Source of the DNA: Hippasteria phrygiana
Taxonomy: Eukaryota; Echinodermata; Asteroidea; Valvatida; Goniasteridae
Direction of reading: 5' to 3'
Length of the DNA: 64,000 bases
Assembly (NCBI GenBank): GCA_037893225.1
Contig: JAZGUH010000152.1
Span: 62,001 to 126,000, forward strand
Shown: positions 1 to 8,544 of the stretch, in pieces
Layout: each line of letters opens with the position of its first letter
Position numbering within the stretch: the first letter of the stretch is position 1
The notes under the pieces: model-generated
Database searches by the model: none
Told to the model about the DNA's origin: nothing
Seen by the model: only the letters and a program-made list of their open reading frames with translations
Translations under genes and position numbers: made by a program

Positions 1-233
1 GAAAGTGTAAACCTTTCAAACGACACTTAAGCGTATCTGTAACACGTTCGCAGACAACTACGAAATTTTGCAAGTGGCCATACGTAGGGAATAGGTACCG
101 TATTCTTTGTTTTTCATGATATCCTTGAAACCAATACACATTGAAAATAAAAGCAATTGATACAAAATTCGGGAGGCAAACTTTACTTTCAATGCATTAC
201 TTTTAAAAACGGTCAAAATATGAAAATGTATAC
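1..233. other. Unassigned AT-rich flank
   Basis: No gene, RNA or recognisable repeat is seen. It is the left flank of the foldback element, and its last bases hold one copy of that element's target-site duplication. Confidence 0.5.
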
Positions 234-235
234 TA

Positions 236-244
236 CCTTTAACC
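236..244. repeat. Target-site duplication, left copy
   Basis: CCTTTAACC, identical to 1104-1112 on the other side of the foldback element. Confidence 0.8.
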
Positions 245-1103
245 TACCCCTAGAACTATGGGGTTCCCGACAGGAACCCCATAAAAAGAAGCCTATTTTT
301 TCCATAGGCTAATACAGCAAGAATAAGAAATGCATTCCCATGCACTCACGTTTGACATGTGCGCACGAAAACCGCTGCACAGTTTTTCCCCAAAATCCGT
401 AATATCCTCATTTACATCCTCACCTTGTGTGCGCCAAGCAAAAGATCGCCGGAAGCGGTTCCAATTTTCGAAAAAAGTGGGAAAAAAATCCGATCCGTAC
501 TGACAGCGAATGACACGACATGCACGATGCGACTGTTGCCGGCCGGCCGGGCAAGCTCATGATTATTCATGTGAAAATCTGAAGTACGGCGCGCACGGCA
601 CTGCCGTCGTGTCCGTTACCGTCCGCATCGCGCGCATCGCGCGCATCGATCACTACGTACATGTACACACGTACATGTACCCAGTACATGCACTAGTGAT
701 CGATGCGCGCGATGCGGACGGTAACGGACACGACGGCAGTGCATGCCGTGCGCGCCGTACTTCAGATTTTTGACATGAATAATCATGAGCTTGTCTGGTC
801 CGACCCGCGCACATGACCCGGCCGGCCGGCAACAGTCGCATCGTGCATGTCGTGTCATTCGCTGTCAGTACGGATCGGATATTTTTTGTTCACCTTTTTT
901 CGAAAATTGGAACCGCTTCCGGCGATCATTTGCTTGGCGCACACAAGGTGAGGATGTAAATGAGGATATTACGGATTTTTGGGGGAAACTGTGCAGCGGT
1001 TTTCGTGCGCACAGTGTAAACGTGAGTGCATGGAAATGACTTTCTTATTCTTGCTGTGTTAGCCTATGGAAAAAATGTCGGGAACCCCATAGTTCTAGGG
1101 GTA
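245..1103. mobile_element. Foldback (long-TIR) element, Mutator-like TSD
   Basis: The left arm begins TACCCCTAGAACTATGGGG and the right end is its reverse complement. Pairing runs almost to the centre near 665-690, so nearly the whole 859 bp can fold into one hairpin with arms of about 410-420 bp. The right arm carries an extra block of about 23 bp near 808-830. The flanks repeat CCTTTAACC (236-244 and 1104-1112), extendable to 11 bp as TACCTTTAACC. A 9-11 bp duplication with very long TIRs is the pattern of Mutator-like (MULE) non-autonomous elements. The centre is rich in GCGCGCATCGA and ACATGTAC words. Open frames on both strands mirror each other because of the palindrome and are not genes. 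The family assignment is inference; the TIR and TSD are seen directly. Confidence 0.85.
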
Positions 1104-1112
1104 CCTTTAACC
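1104..1112. repeat. Target-site duplication, right copy
   Basis: CCTTTAACC, identical to 236-244. Confidence 0.8.
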
Positions 1113-1351
1113 CTGCGTGCAGCACCGCCCATTAAATGACTGCGATGCACCAAGGGGCTGCTCCGGAAGGCATCCTATTTTACCAGCATTAAACAGTCAC
1201 AGACTGATAAGCTGGTGGGAAACAGCCCTTGTTGACAACCTATAACTGGGTCAGAAGCACGATGAGTGATAGCTTTCTTTATGCAGGCGGCTGGGGCTGC
1301 AGTGAGTGCCGGCAGTGCCGCCTGTACTCAACGAGCATGTTGTATGCGCAA

Positions 1352-1586
1352 TAGAGGAATCCCACAACGACGAGTTTAGCGCCGTTCTGCGCACTTCCGC
1401 GTTTGATAACGAGGATCTCAATGTCACAGTAAACAACTTTATGCTGATCGTGGGCCTGTGCTGCCTTTTATGGCCTGATTAATTCATGCATGAATGAATG
1501 TGCTGAAAAGCGTTGTTTTGTTTGCCACTGACATTCTCGCTTTCAACCCGGAAGTGCGCAGAAGGGGCTAATGTGAAATTCCTCCA
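1352..1586 (-). mobile_element. Short TIR element (MITE), family 1, copy 1
   Basis: About 235 bp. The left end TAGAGGAATCCCACAACGAC is mirrored by ATGTGAAATTCCTCCA at the right. Both ends carry an internal CTGCGCACTTCCG-type word. A second copy in opposite orientation lies at 17971-18206 and matches over its full length, including the CATGCATGAATGAAT centre. No coding capacity. Class unknown. Confidence 0.7.
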
Positions 1587-1669
1587 TCAATGGGGCTTGG
1601 CGTTAAGCCAAAATTTCTCATGGTCGGGCTGACTGGTGGGTGAACCCTGCATTAAAGGTGACTATACGG

Positions 1670-2165
1670 TGATTGTCCGAAGGGTTATTAGTCCGAAGGT
1701 TCGTTAGTCCGAAGGGCCCATTAGTCCGAAAAGAGAATAAGGTTAAATAATCCGAAGGTTCGATAGTCCGAATAGACGATAGGGTGCCACAGTCCGAATC
1801 GACGATAAGGTTCGATATCCCGAATAGACGATAGGGTTCGATGGTCGGACTATCGGACCTTATTTTCAATTCGGACTATCGAACCTTGTGTGCTTTCGGA
1901 ATAATGAGCCTTCGGACTATTGAACCTTACTTTCGTTTCGGACTTTTGAACATTCGGACTAATTAACCTCATTCTAAATTAATTCGGACTACCGAACCTT
2001 CGGACCAATGAACCTTCGGACTATTGCATCAAATGTTCGGATTAACGAACCTTATTTCATTTTCGGACTAACGAACCCCCTCTTATGGGGAATTTGTACG
2101 TTCGGAATATCGAACCTTCGGATTAATAAACCTTGGACAATCGAACCTTCGGACTATCGGGCGGA
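1670..2165. repeat. Inverted minisatellite with TTCGGACTA / TAGTCCGAA words
   Basis: A degenerate short repeat with an irregular 12-24 bp period. Left of about 1845 the word reads TAGTCCGAAGG. Right of about 1860 it reads as the reverse complement, TTCGGACTATCGAACC. The array therefore folds back on itself. Many copies carry GAACC between words. No coding significance seen. Confidence 0.8.
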
Positions 2166-2253
2166 CACAGACTATACAGGGTCGAAGAGGGGGGTCCAAC
2201 TTAGGAATACGTGTAGTTTGACCGGAATTGACCCAAAGGTTTTACGTAAATAA

Positions 2254-3050
2254 CAAAAACGTGCCTAACCAAACAGGTTGCGACTTCTATTGTTGCCAGC
2301 AATACTAAAGTATTGTTATTTTTGCACTAAAACAATACCCAGATGCAATAAAACAAATGATTAAAAATACAGTAGATTAACACCTAACTATGAAAACGGT
2401 ACCACAGTTAAGAAATACGAGTTTGTCAGAAGATGTTTTCGTTTTTGGAAATGCTGTCATTCAACTTGTGATATAATTACTTTGGAATTATGAATCCCAT
2501 TTAAAATTAATATCGAATTATTGTAACCACTTTGAGCTTCTACAAGCCTATTTCAGAAAGTTCTGTTTAGTTTCTCCATGTCATATCGTGTATTTATATG
2601 TAAGTATAATTATGTACATGTATATATATTATGTAAATGAGGGATGAGAATACAATGAATATTTATGATCAGGTGATTTTTGATTTAATGTTAGTTTATC
2701 AGTTGGACATTAAAAAAAAAATAAAAAGACTCGGGTAATAAATGAGGAGGACATTTATGTTCGAGGTGAATTATTAGAGGTACGAGGTTGGACAAACTTA
2801 CATCTCCCCTCGTTCTGATTTGGAGGTTGAAGGCTGACATATCATTGACTGGTAAAACAGTAGTTATCCCAATTTTATTTCCATTCATGAATGCCTTTGT
2901 ACCTATACAAAAAACAAAACTTTGACTTCTTCTAAAAGGGTAAAATCCTTAGATCAGCTTCAAAAGGATTTAGGGGAATTTACGCCAGAACCACGTTGAG
3001 AGAAAGTTGGGACAACTTAAGACTTTGAACTACACATGTTCGTTGTGCGT
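2254..3050. other. Unassigned AT-rich stretch
   Basis: Low-complexity AT-rich DNA with TATATATA and ATGTAAATG words near 2590-2640. No ORF with recognisable content, no RNA and no clear repeat. Confidence 0.4.
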
Positions 3051-3052
3051 AG

Positions 3053-3215
3053 AGTGGACTTTGTTCGGGTGGGCGCTAGTCAGAAGTCATAATGCCGTAT
3101 ATAGCCGGGGATCACACCCAATTTTACGATACAACCTGGGAAGCGACATTGTGGGGATCACTCAATGAGGATACGACTTTTTAACATATAATTCGTCAAA
3201 CAATCCACAGGGTTT
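3053..3215 (-). repeat. Inverted partial copy of SINE tail and next SINE head
   Basis: This stretch is the reverse complement of the segment running from the tail of SINE copy 1 into the head of copy 2 (about 3398-3560). It includes the CACAATGTCGCTTCCCA tail word and the GACTAGCGCCCACCCGAACA head word. Together with the direct copies it makes a foldback arrangement. Confidence 0.75.
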
Positions 3216-3216
3216 A

Positions 3217-3525
3217 TGACTTCTGACTAGCGCCCACCCGAACAAAGATACTGACAATTTGGGAGACCGCCAACATGGGGCAAGATAGCTCAGTTGGTAG
3301 AGCGCCGGTACGGTATTCTGGAGGTCGCAGGTTCGAATCCCGCTCCTGCCAGTTTTCTTTGTTCTCTTTGAAAATGTATTACCTTGTCAGTTTCCCTTGT
3401 GGATTGTTTGACGAATTATAATTTAAAAAGTCGTATCCTCATTGAGTGATCCCCACAATGTCGCTTCCCATGTTGTATCGTAAAATTGGGTGTGATCCCT
3501 GGCTATACGGCATTCTGGGTTTATG
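3217..3525 (+). mobile_element. tRNA-derived SINE, copy 1
   Basis: A head (GACTAGCGCCCACCCGAACA) precedes a tRNA-like part at 3279-3350, with an A box around TAGCTCAGTTGGTAGAG and a B box GGTTCGAATCC. A tail follows with TTTCTTTGTTC, CTTGTGGATTG and GTGATCCCTGGCTATACGG. The acceptor halves (GGCAAGA and TCCTGCC) pair with one mismatch. The anticodon arm is imperfect and lacks the invariant T33, so it is not a functional tRNA gene. Two further copies (3530-3700, 20608-20831) share head, tRNA-like part and at least part of the tail. Confidence 0.8.
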
Positions 3526-3529
3526 ACTT

Positions 3530-3700
3530 TTGACTGGCGCCAACCCGAACAAAGATACTGACAATTTGGGAGACCGCCAACATAGGGCAAGATAGCTCAG
3601 TTGGTAGAGCGCCGGTACGGTATTCTGGAGGTCGCAGATTCGAAGCCCACTCCTGCCAGTTTTCTTTGTTCACTTTGAAAATGTATTCAATATTATGTTA
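3530..3700 (+). mobile_element. tRNA-derived SINE, copy 2 (tandem, tail-truncated)
   Basis: Directly follows copy 1. The tRNA-like part is at 3586-3657. The B box is damaged (GATTCGAAGCC instead of GGTTCGAATCC). The tail match stops soon after the TTTCTTTGTTCACTTTG word. Confidence 0.75.
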
Positions 3701-4192
3701 TCAAAATATATTCAAGCAAATTGTCTCTTATTTACAACCAAATGCTACAGATTCCCAAATCCAAGTTGTAAAATGACACTCAAATGACCGGATGCAATTT
3801 TACATTAAATCTCATCTAAAATGCCAAGTACTTGTCACCAAGCTCACAATTTCACCGTTATAAAATGGTATCAAAATTTGAAAGTAGACTTTATTACGTT
3901 GAACTGTACACAAGTTATTTTGACTCTAAAATTCAATATTCATTGTATCCAGAAAACTATTGAATAAATCGGTTAAATGTATCAAGAATGAGTTGTGTCT
4001 CTTATTAAATTCAAATACCTGTGTGCTTTAATCTAGATTGAAAACTCCATTAATACATCAGGTTTATCAACCCTTAAAACCTTTCACTTTCAAACCATAA
4101 ATTGTCAAATATCTCTTCCAACCTTCAATTTCAAAATTGCTCTCCAAATTCAGTGAATCTTTTTACTCCAACTAACAGTATTCCAAGTATTC
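3701..4192. other. Unassigned AT-rich stretch
   Basis: Contains many loosely similar TTCAAATTnnCAAATC-type words, similar in texture to 5147-5605 on the other side of the first THAP element. No gene or clear repeat boundary. Confidence 0.4.
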
Positions 4193-5146
4193 TTAAAGGA
4201 ACCATGCTTCTCAAATTGACCGGATCACATTTTATTTCATAAATAAATTCATTTATATGTATTAAATGTGAATTAAAAGCCAAACTGGTTCAAGCGAAGT
4301 TTTAGTGTGATTATTTGCCGCTCAAAAATTGACCCCCCTTTTTGAAATTTGTTGAGACTCAAATTGAGGGCGCTGTTCGTGACGTAGACCGAGGCACCGA
4401 AATTCATGGATCGACTCGATAGTCTGGACCCGGCCCGTATACACACACTAGGTCTACACGTGCAATTTCGTAAGTTGCAACAACAACTAACATCGAACTT
4501 ACCCTGATTTTCTCCCTTTTAGCGAAGGCTCCTCGGGGAATGGGCCGTTTAACTGCTTTCGCCTTTATCTTACTCACATCTGGGAACTTTGTTGGGATGG
4601 CAGTGGACTTGAGCATATTTTTAATGGTCATCCCAAAGGATTTGAAAATACCAGTATCGAAACACGACGGCTCAAAGTGGTCGCTACATAACGCTGAAAA
4701 ACTGCTGGGGCCGGACCTCTTTGCTCTTGTCACCTTCACTTTCGCCGTCCAAATTCTCCGATATTTCGCTTCAGTTGGAAATAAATGAAGGCTTACTCCA
4801 CCCGTCGTTGTTTTGCTGCACCCAGCAGCCACACACCTTGTCGGCATGGCCGAAAAACACTATATTTTGCTTAGATTTTGGACGAAGAATTTTCGCCGTA
4901 CAATGTACACACAATGCATACCCGTGATGAATGGGTAATGTGCCTCGATCTACGTCACACACTTATGTTAATGAGGGTCCCACTCAGGGGGCGGAGTAGC
5001 TTGGACAAACATTTTCAAAAATTGTTTTCTCATATTTAATCTGGGAAATAATTGTCTCTGGACACAAAATATCATTGTCAAGATAATACTTTATTGTTTT
5101 AAGCAGGAATAATGCAATATAAATCCTAAATCATGTTTCCTTTAAG
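4193..5146 (-). mobile_element. P-like THAP element, copy 1 (non-autonomous)
   Basis: About 950 bp bounded by short imperfect TIRs: CTTAAAGGAACCATG at the left and CATGTTTCCTTTAAG at the right. It carries a single THAP-domain exon on the minus strand and no transposase catalytic region. Copies 2 (5606-6555, plus) and 3 (12336-13936, plus) share both ends and the exon. P-superfamily transposases and THAP9 begin with a THAP domain, so a deletion derivative of a P-like transposon is the best reading. No clear 8-bp target duplication was found, so the class is inferred. Confidence 0.65.
4503..4847 (-). CDS. THAP-domain zinc finger exon (first exon of P-like element)
   Basis: A 115-codon open exon from ATG at 4847 to a strong splice donor (AGG, then GTAAGT at 4502-4497). 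The protein has the C2CH zinc-binding set of THAP domains: C5, C10, C54 and H57, with W34, P24 in HLFP and the closing AIPTKF box at 83-88 (AVPTxF in the family). THAP domains are sequence-specific DNA-binding modules of transposases and of host regulators derived from them. After residue 90 comes a basic stretch (KIKAKAVKRP). The frame stays open past the donor for about 30 codons, which I take as intronic read-through. No downstream exon is present in the element. This is the only copy whose exon is uninterrupted from ATG to donor. Confidence 0.7.
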
Positions 5147-5605
5147 TCTCAATTTATAATAATGCACGTCTTCAAATCACAAATCAACCCTTTAGGTTCA
5201 AACCTTCATTCTCAATGACTGGATCCTCAACGTTAAAATTCACAATTTGATCCTCAGATTCACTTATCAAAATTCACAATTTGGATTTCAAATTAATTGG
5301 TATCAACTCTTTCCTTCCCTTTTATGTTGGTTTCTTCGGTTTCTTCTCCAAAACTTTTGATAAACATTTCTGGTTCTAGATTTATCACATTAATGTTTTA
5401 AATCATGAAATTTAATATTTTTTCTTTAAAATGTTTCAACTCTTCTTTCTGGATTAATACACTTGTGTTTCAAGTTTTTCTTTAATATCAAGTAATCCTA
5501 TTTATCAAACTTCCAAACTTGCTAATTAAACCAAAATTAATTATATCTTGCATTCAAAATTCAAATCAAATCTGTGCAATTAACTACATTTAATACAACC
5601 AAACA
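5147..5605. other. Spacer between convergent THAP elements
   Basis: AT-rich, with repeated TCAAA and CAAATC words. No gene. Flanked by copies 1 and 2 in opposite orientation, so 4193-6555 is an interrupted inverted repeat with arms of about 950 bp. Confidence 0.5.
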
Positions 5606-6555
5606 TTAAAAGAAACATGATTTAGGATTTATGTTGCATTATTCCTGCTTAAAACAATAAAGTATTATCTTGACAATGATATTTTGTGTCCAGAGACAAT
5701 TATTTCCCAGATTAAATATGAGAAAAAAGTCTTGAAAATGTTTGTCCAAGCTACTCCGCCCCCCGAGTGGGACCCTCATTAACATAAGTGTGTGACGTAG
5801 ATCGAGGCACATTACATATTCTGCTCGAGCCGGCCCCATTCATCACGCGTATGCATCGAGTGTACATTCTTCGTCCAAAATCTAAGCAAAATAGTGTTTT
5901 TCGGCCATGCCGACAAGGTGTGTGGCTGCTGGGTGCAGCAAAACAACGAAGGCTGGAGTAAGCCTTCATTTATTTCCAACTGATGCGAAATATCAGAGAA
6001 TTTGGACGGCGAAAGTGAAGGTGACAAGAGCGTTGTAGCGATTGAGCCGTCGTGTTTCGATACTATTACTGGTAATAGTGGTATTTTCAAATCATGGGAT
6101 GACCATTAAAAATATGCTCAAGTCCACTGCCATCCCAACAAAGTTCTAAGATGTGAGTAAGGTATAGGCGAAAGCAGTTAAACGGCCCATTCCCCGAGGA
6201 GCCTTCGCTAAAAGGGAGAAAATCAGGGTAAGTTCGATGTTAGTTGTTGCAACTTACGAAATTGCACGTGTAGACCTAGTGTACGTGTGTATACGATGTA
6301 CATGCATCATTTACCGGGTCCAGTCGATCCATGAATTTCGGTGCCTTGGTCTACGCCACGAACAGCGCCCTCAATTTGAGTCTCAACAAATTCCAAAAAG
6401 GGGGGGGGGGGGGGTCAATTTTTGGGCGGCAAATAATCACACTAAAACTTCATTTGAACCAGTTTGGCTTTTAATTCACATTTAATACATATAAATGAAT
6501 TTATTCATGAAATAAAATGTGATCCGGCCAGTTTGAGAAGCATGTTTCCTTTAAG
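5606..6555 (+). mobile_element. P-like THAP element, copy 2 (decayed)
   Basis: Same ends as copy 1 (TTAAAAGAAACATG at the left, CATGTTTCCTTTAAG at the right) and the same internal order. It lies in opposite orientation to copy 1, 460 bp away. A poly-G run of about 14 near 6400-6413 marks the second half. Confidence 0.65.
5907..6227 (+). pseudogene. Broken THAP exon of copy 2
   Basis: Starts with the same ATG and the C5/C10 pair as copy 1. A deletion after TRA brings a stop and removes the block holding the first part of the CSDHFEPS region. The downstream GATGAGTAAG-type segment, the GGCCCATTCCCCGAGGAG block and the AGG/GTAAGT donor at 6228 are still present, so the homology covers the full exon. 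Confidence 0.65.
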
Positions 6556-6948
6556 GATGCTGCCAGTACTGCCGCGTGAATGCCTCACTGTAAAATGACT
6601 CCGCAGCCACAATGATCTTGTGTTTCTAAAATATGCCCGGCAGAGATAGATACCCTCGAAAAGCTGATAATGTAGTTCCGAGGCTCATTCTATATACATA
6701 GTAGTAATACATTAAACTCCCAGCTCTTCGTGCCACAGTTAGCATCATTGTGGAATCTCTTCAATCAGCATTTACATTAGGTCTTTCTGCCGATCACACA
6801 CCATAACCGATAATACTTGCAGTATAGGTGGTTGTTGCCTGTTCAGGTCAAGTCAGAAGCGGCATTGAATCAAGGTAACCGCCTACAACATTACTATTTG
6901 GACAGAATAGGTCCTCTCTCAAGCAAGTCTGGCAAGCAACTGCCCTTG
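6556..6948. other. Unassigned
   Basis: No gene or repeat recognised. Confidence 0.35.
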
Positions 6949-7102
6949 TCGCATGAATATCCGTCTCCCTGAAAAGCCGACTTAGTGGTTGTACTGCGCA
7001 TGCCTAAGTGAAGATAATTACGACAGTGACCGGTCACGTGAGAGGGTTTAACCAATAATAGGGAAGAGAAGCCAAAATTTCATGGGAGTCGGATATTCAT
7101 AC
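6949..7102. mobile_element. Small TIR element (MITE-like)
   Basis: The left end TCGCATGAATATCCGTCTCCC is mirrored by GGGAGTCGGATATTCATACGA at the right, with two or three mismatches over about 20 bp. Length about 154 bp, with no coding content. A single copy is visible in the window. Confidence 0.5.
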
Positions 7103-7115
7103 GACACCCCTAGTA

Positions 7116-7138
7116 GCTCAGTGTCGGTAACACTGAGC
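7116..7138. repeat. Short hairpin
   Basis: Perfect 8-bp stem GCTCAGTG / CACTGAGC with a 7-nt loop TCGGTAA. Role unknown. Confidence 0.4.
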
Positions 7139-7510
7139 CACTCACAAGGAATTTGAAACTTGGAAGGCATTTGACATAAATTTAATACTAATACATTGCA
7201 ACTAATACATTGCAATAAAACCACATCATGATTGATTTGTCAGATATGGGGTCTGCAAACGTGGCTAATTAAATATTCATGAGGTCATAGGTTGAAAACT
7301 ACTGACGTCATCGTTCTAGGACCATATGAGCAAGTTAGTCAATCTCTCCTTACCCAACGCGCATGCGCAAATGCAGTCCGCTCGAACGGTTCTCGTCGAA
7401 CTACATGTATTGTTGAAAAGATGGCGACCGTATAACGTCACTGGTTCTCCCTCTCCATGTTTTCTTATGCAAAGAGCTATTGATAACCAGCGATGCAACC
7501 GTGCCGGGCC

Positions 7511-7835
7511 CCGGTCACTGATCTCTATACACTGGATTGGCAGCGCAGCAGTGATTGCCTATGCGTGAATTGAAGCCACCGCGCGGCCATCTTGCTATAT
7601 TCAAAACAATGGCCGTTTTCCAAGCTCCAGGCTTCAGCTCCGTCTCCAACTTCAGCCCATTCATAAACTACATGCATGAATGCAGTTTGGCAATGGGCTG
7701 AATTCGGAGATGAAGCTGAAGCCAGGGGCTTGGAAAACGGCCATTGTGTTGAATATAGCAAGATGGCCGCGCAGTGGCTTCAATCGCAGAGCTTCGCAGC
7801 CAATCCAGTGTATAGAGATCAGTGGGTCCGGTTCC
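7511..7835. mobile_element. Foldback MITE
   Basis: The left arm (about 7515-7662) and right arm (about 7684-7830) are reverse complements at roughly 85-90% by eye, meeting around ACATGCATGAATGCAG. The outer word TCACTGATCTCTATACACTGG is mirrored by CCAGTGTATAGAGATCAGTG. The open frames on both strands across it (for example one containing GLENGHC) are palindrome artefacts. No clean target duplication found. Confidence 0.75.
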
Positions 7836-7885
7836 AAATAGTCGACTGGAGTAGTCCAACCATCCTGCGTTCGAGTGACGCTAGT

Positions 7886-7909
7886 CGAACTATGGTTAAC
7901 CATAGTTCG
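7886..7909. repeat. Perfect 24-bp palindrome
   Basis: CGAACTATGGTT followed directly by its reverse complement. Just downstream of the foldback MITE and about 640 bp past the 3' end of the fucosyltransferase ORF. Confidence 0.7.
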
Positions 7910-8068
7910 CGCCCGAACTTGCTCTATGCTATATGGTCTTTGTTTTGGCAAGTCATGGGGACTACGCGAGCTTTAACAGTGTGAAATTAGGTGGAAACGG
8001 GAGTTGTGTACAAAACCGATAGCGAAATGGAAGGAAAAAAGAAGAAAACAAATACAAAGAAAAACATC

Positions 8069-8106
8069 TTAACGAAAACAATAGCTGCTGCGCGGCGAAG
8101 TAGCTA
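8069..8106 (+). repeat. Solitary boundary motif of the 38-64 kb array
   Basis: CTTAACGAAAACAA followed by a hairpin whose outer stem is TAGCT/AGCTA, preceded by a purine-rich tract and by GTGTACAAAACCGATAGCG. The same order (tail word, purine tract, AACGAAAACAA, hairpin) occurs at module boundaries at 54215-54308 and 56573-56758. The inner part of this stem is imperfect. Confidence 0.5.
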
Positions 8107-8544
8107 TAATAACAACATGTTATATACACCAAAATAATCATGTTATGTAGAGTAGTTAGATGCCTTGATGAATAACCAGTGGCGATAACGTGATCTTCAC
8201 CAGTGAATTGATGGTAACTGTAGGCTACAACCAAACCTATTGGTGTTTCAAAAACGAAATAATCTCCTATTCTAAACTGCCACAAATTGACGGATTGAAA
8301 ACCCGTTATTCGGTCAATATATCAAGTGAATGAAGTGAATGTGATGTACGCCACGTTACTTTATCCACGTGATTACCAGGTGATTTTGAAGTGTGATTAG
8401 AACGTGAAAACAAATCCCTCCAAAACCAAGAGAAATTACGTGATTAAAACGTGAACATCTGGTTTAAAAACTACCAAACCTAAAACTCAATAACAACTCA
8501 CTAAAAAAAATGGTTCTTTTCTGGTGTTTTGTTTACTGGAAACG

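Noticed and set aside
510..858. Overlapping ORFs on both strands with similar peptides (TRHARCDCC...)
   Set aside because: They mirror each other because the DNA is one long palindrome; no protein family resemblance.
3279..3350. A genuine tRNA gene
   Set aside because: The anticodon arm is imperfect, T33 is missing, and the segment is embedded in a longer repeat found three times, so it is a SINE part.
4540..4962. Frames antisense or offset to the THAP exon
   Set aside because: Shadows of the THAP exon; no splice or motif support.
7525..7984. ORFs with GLENGHC/EYSKMAA peptides on both strands
   Set aside because: Products of the foldback MITE arms; the same peptide appears on both strands by symmetry.
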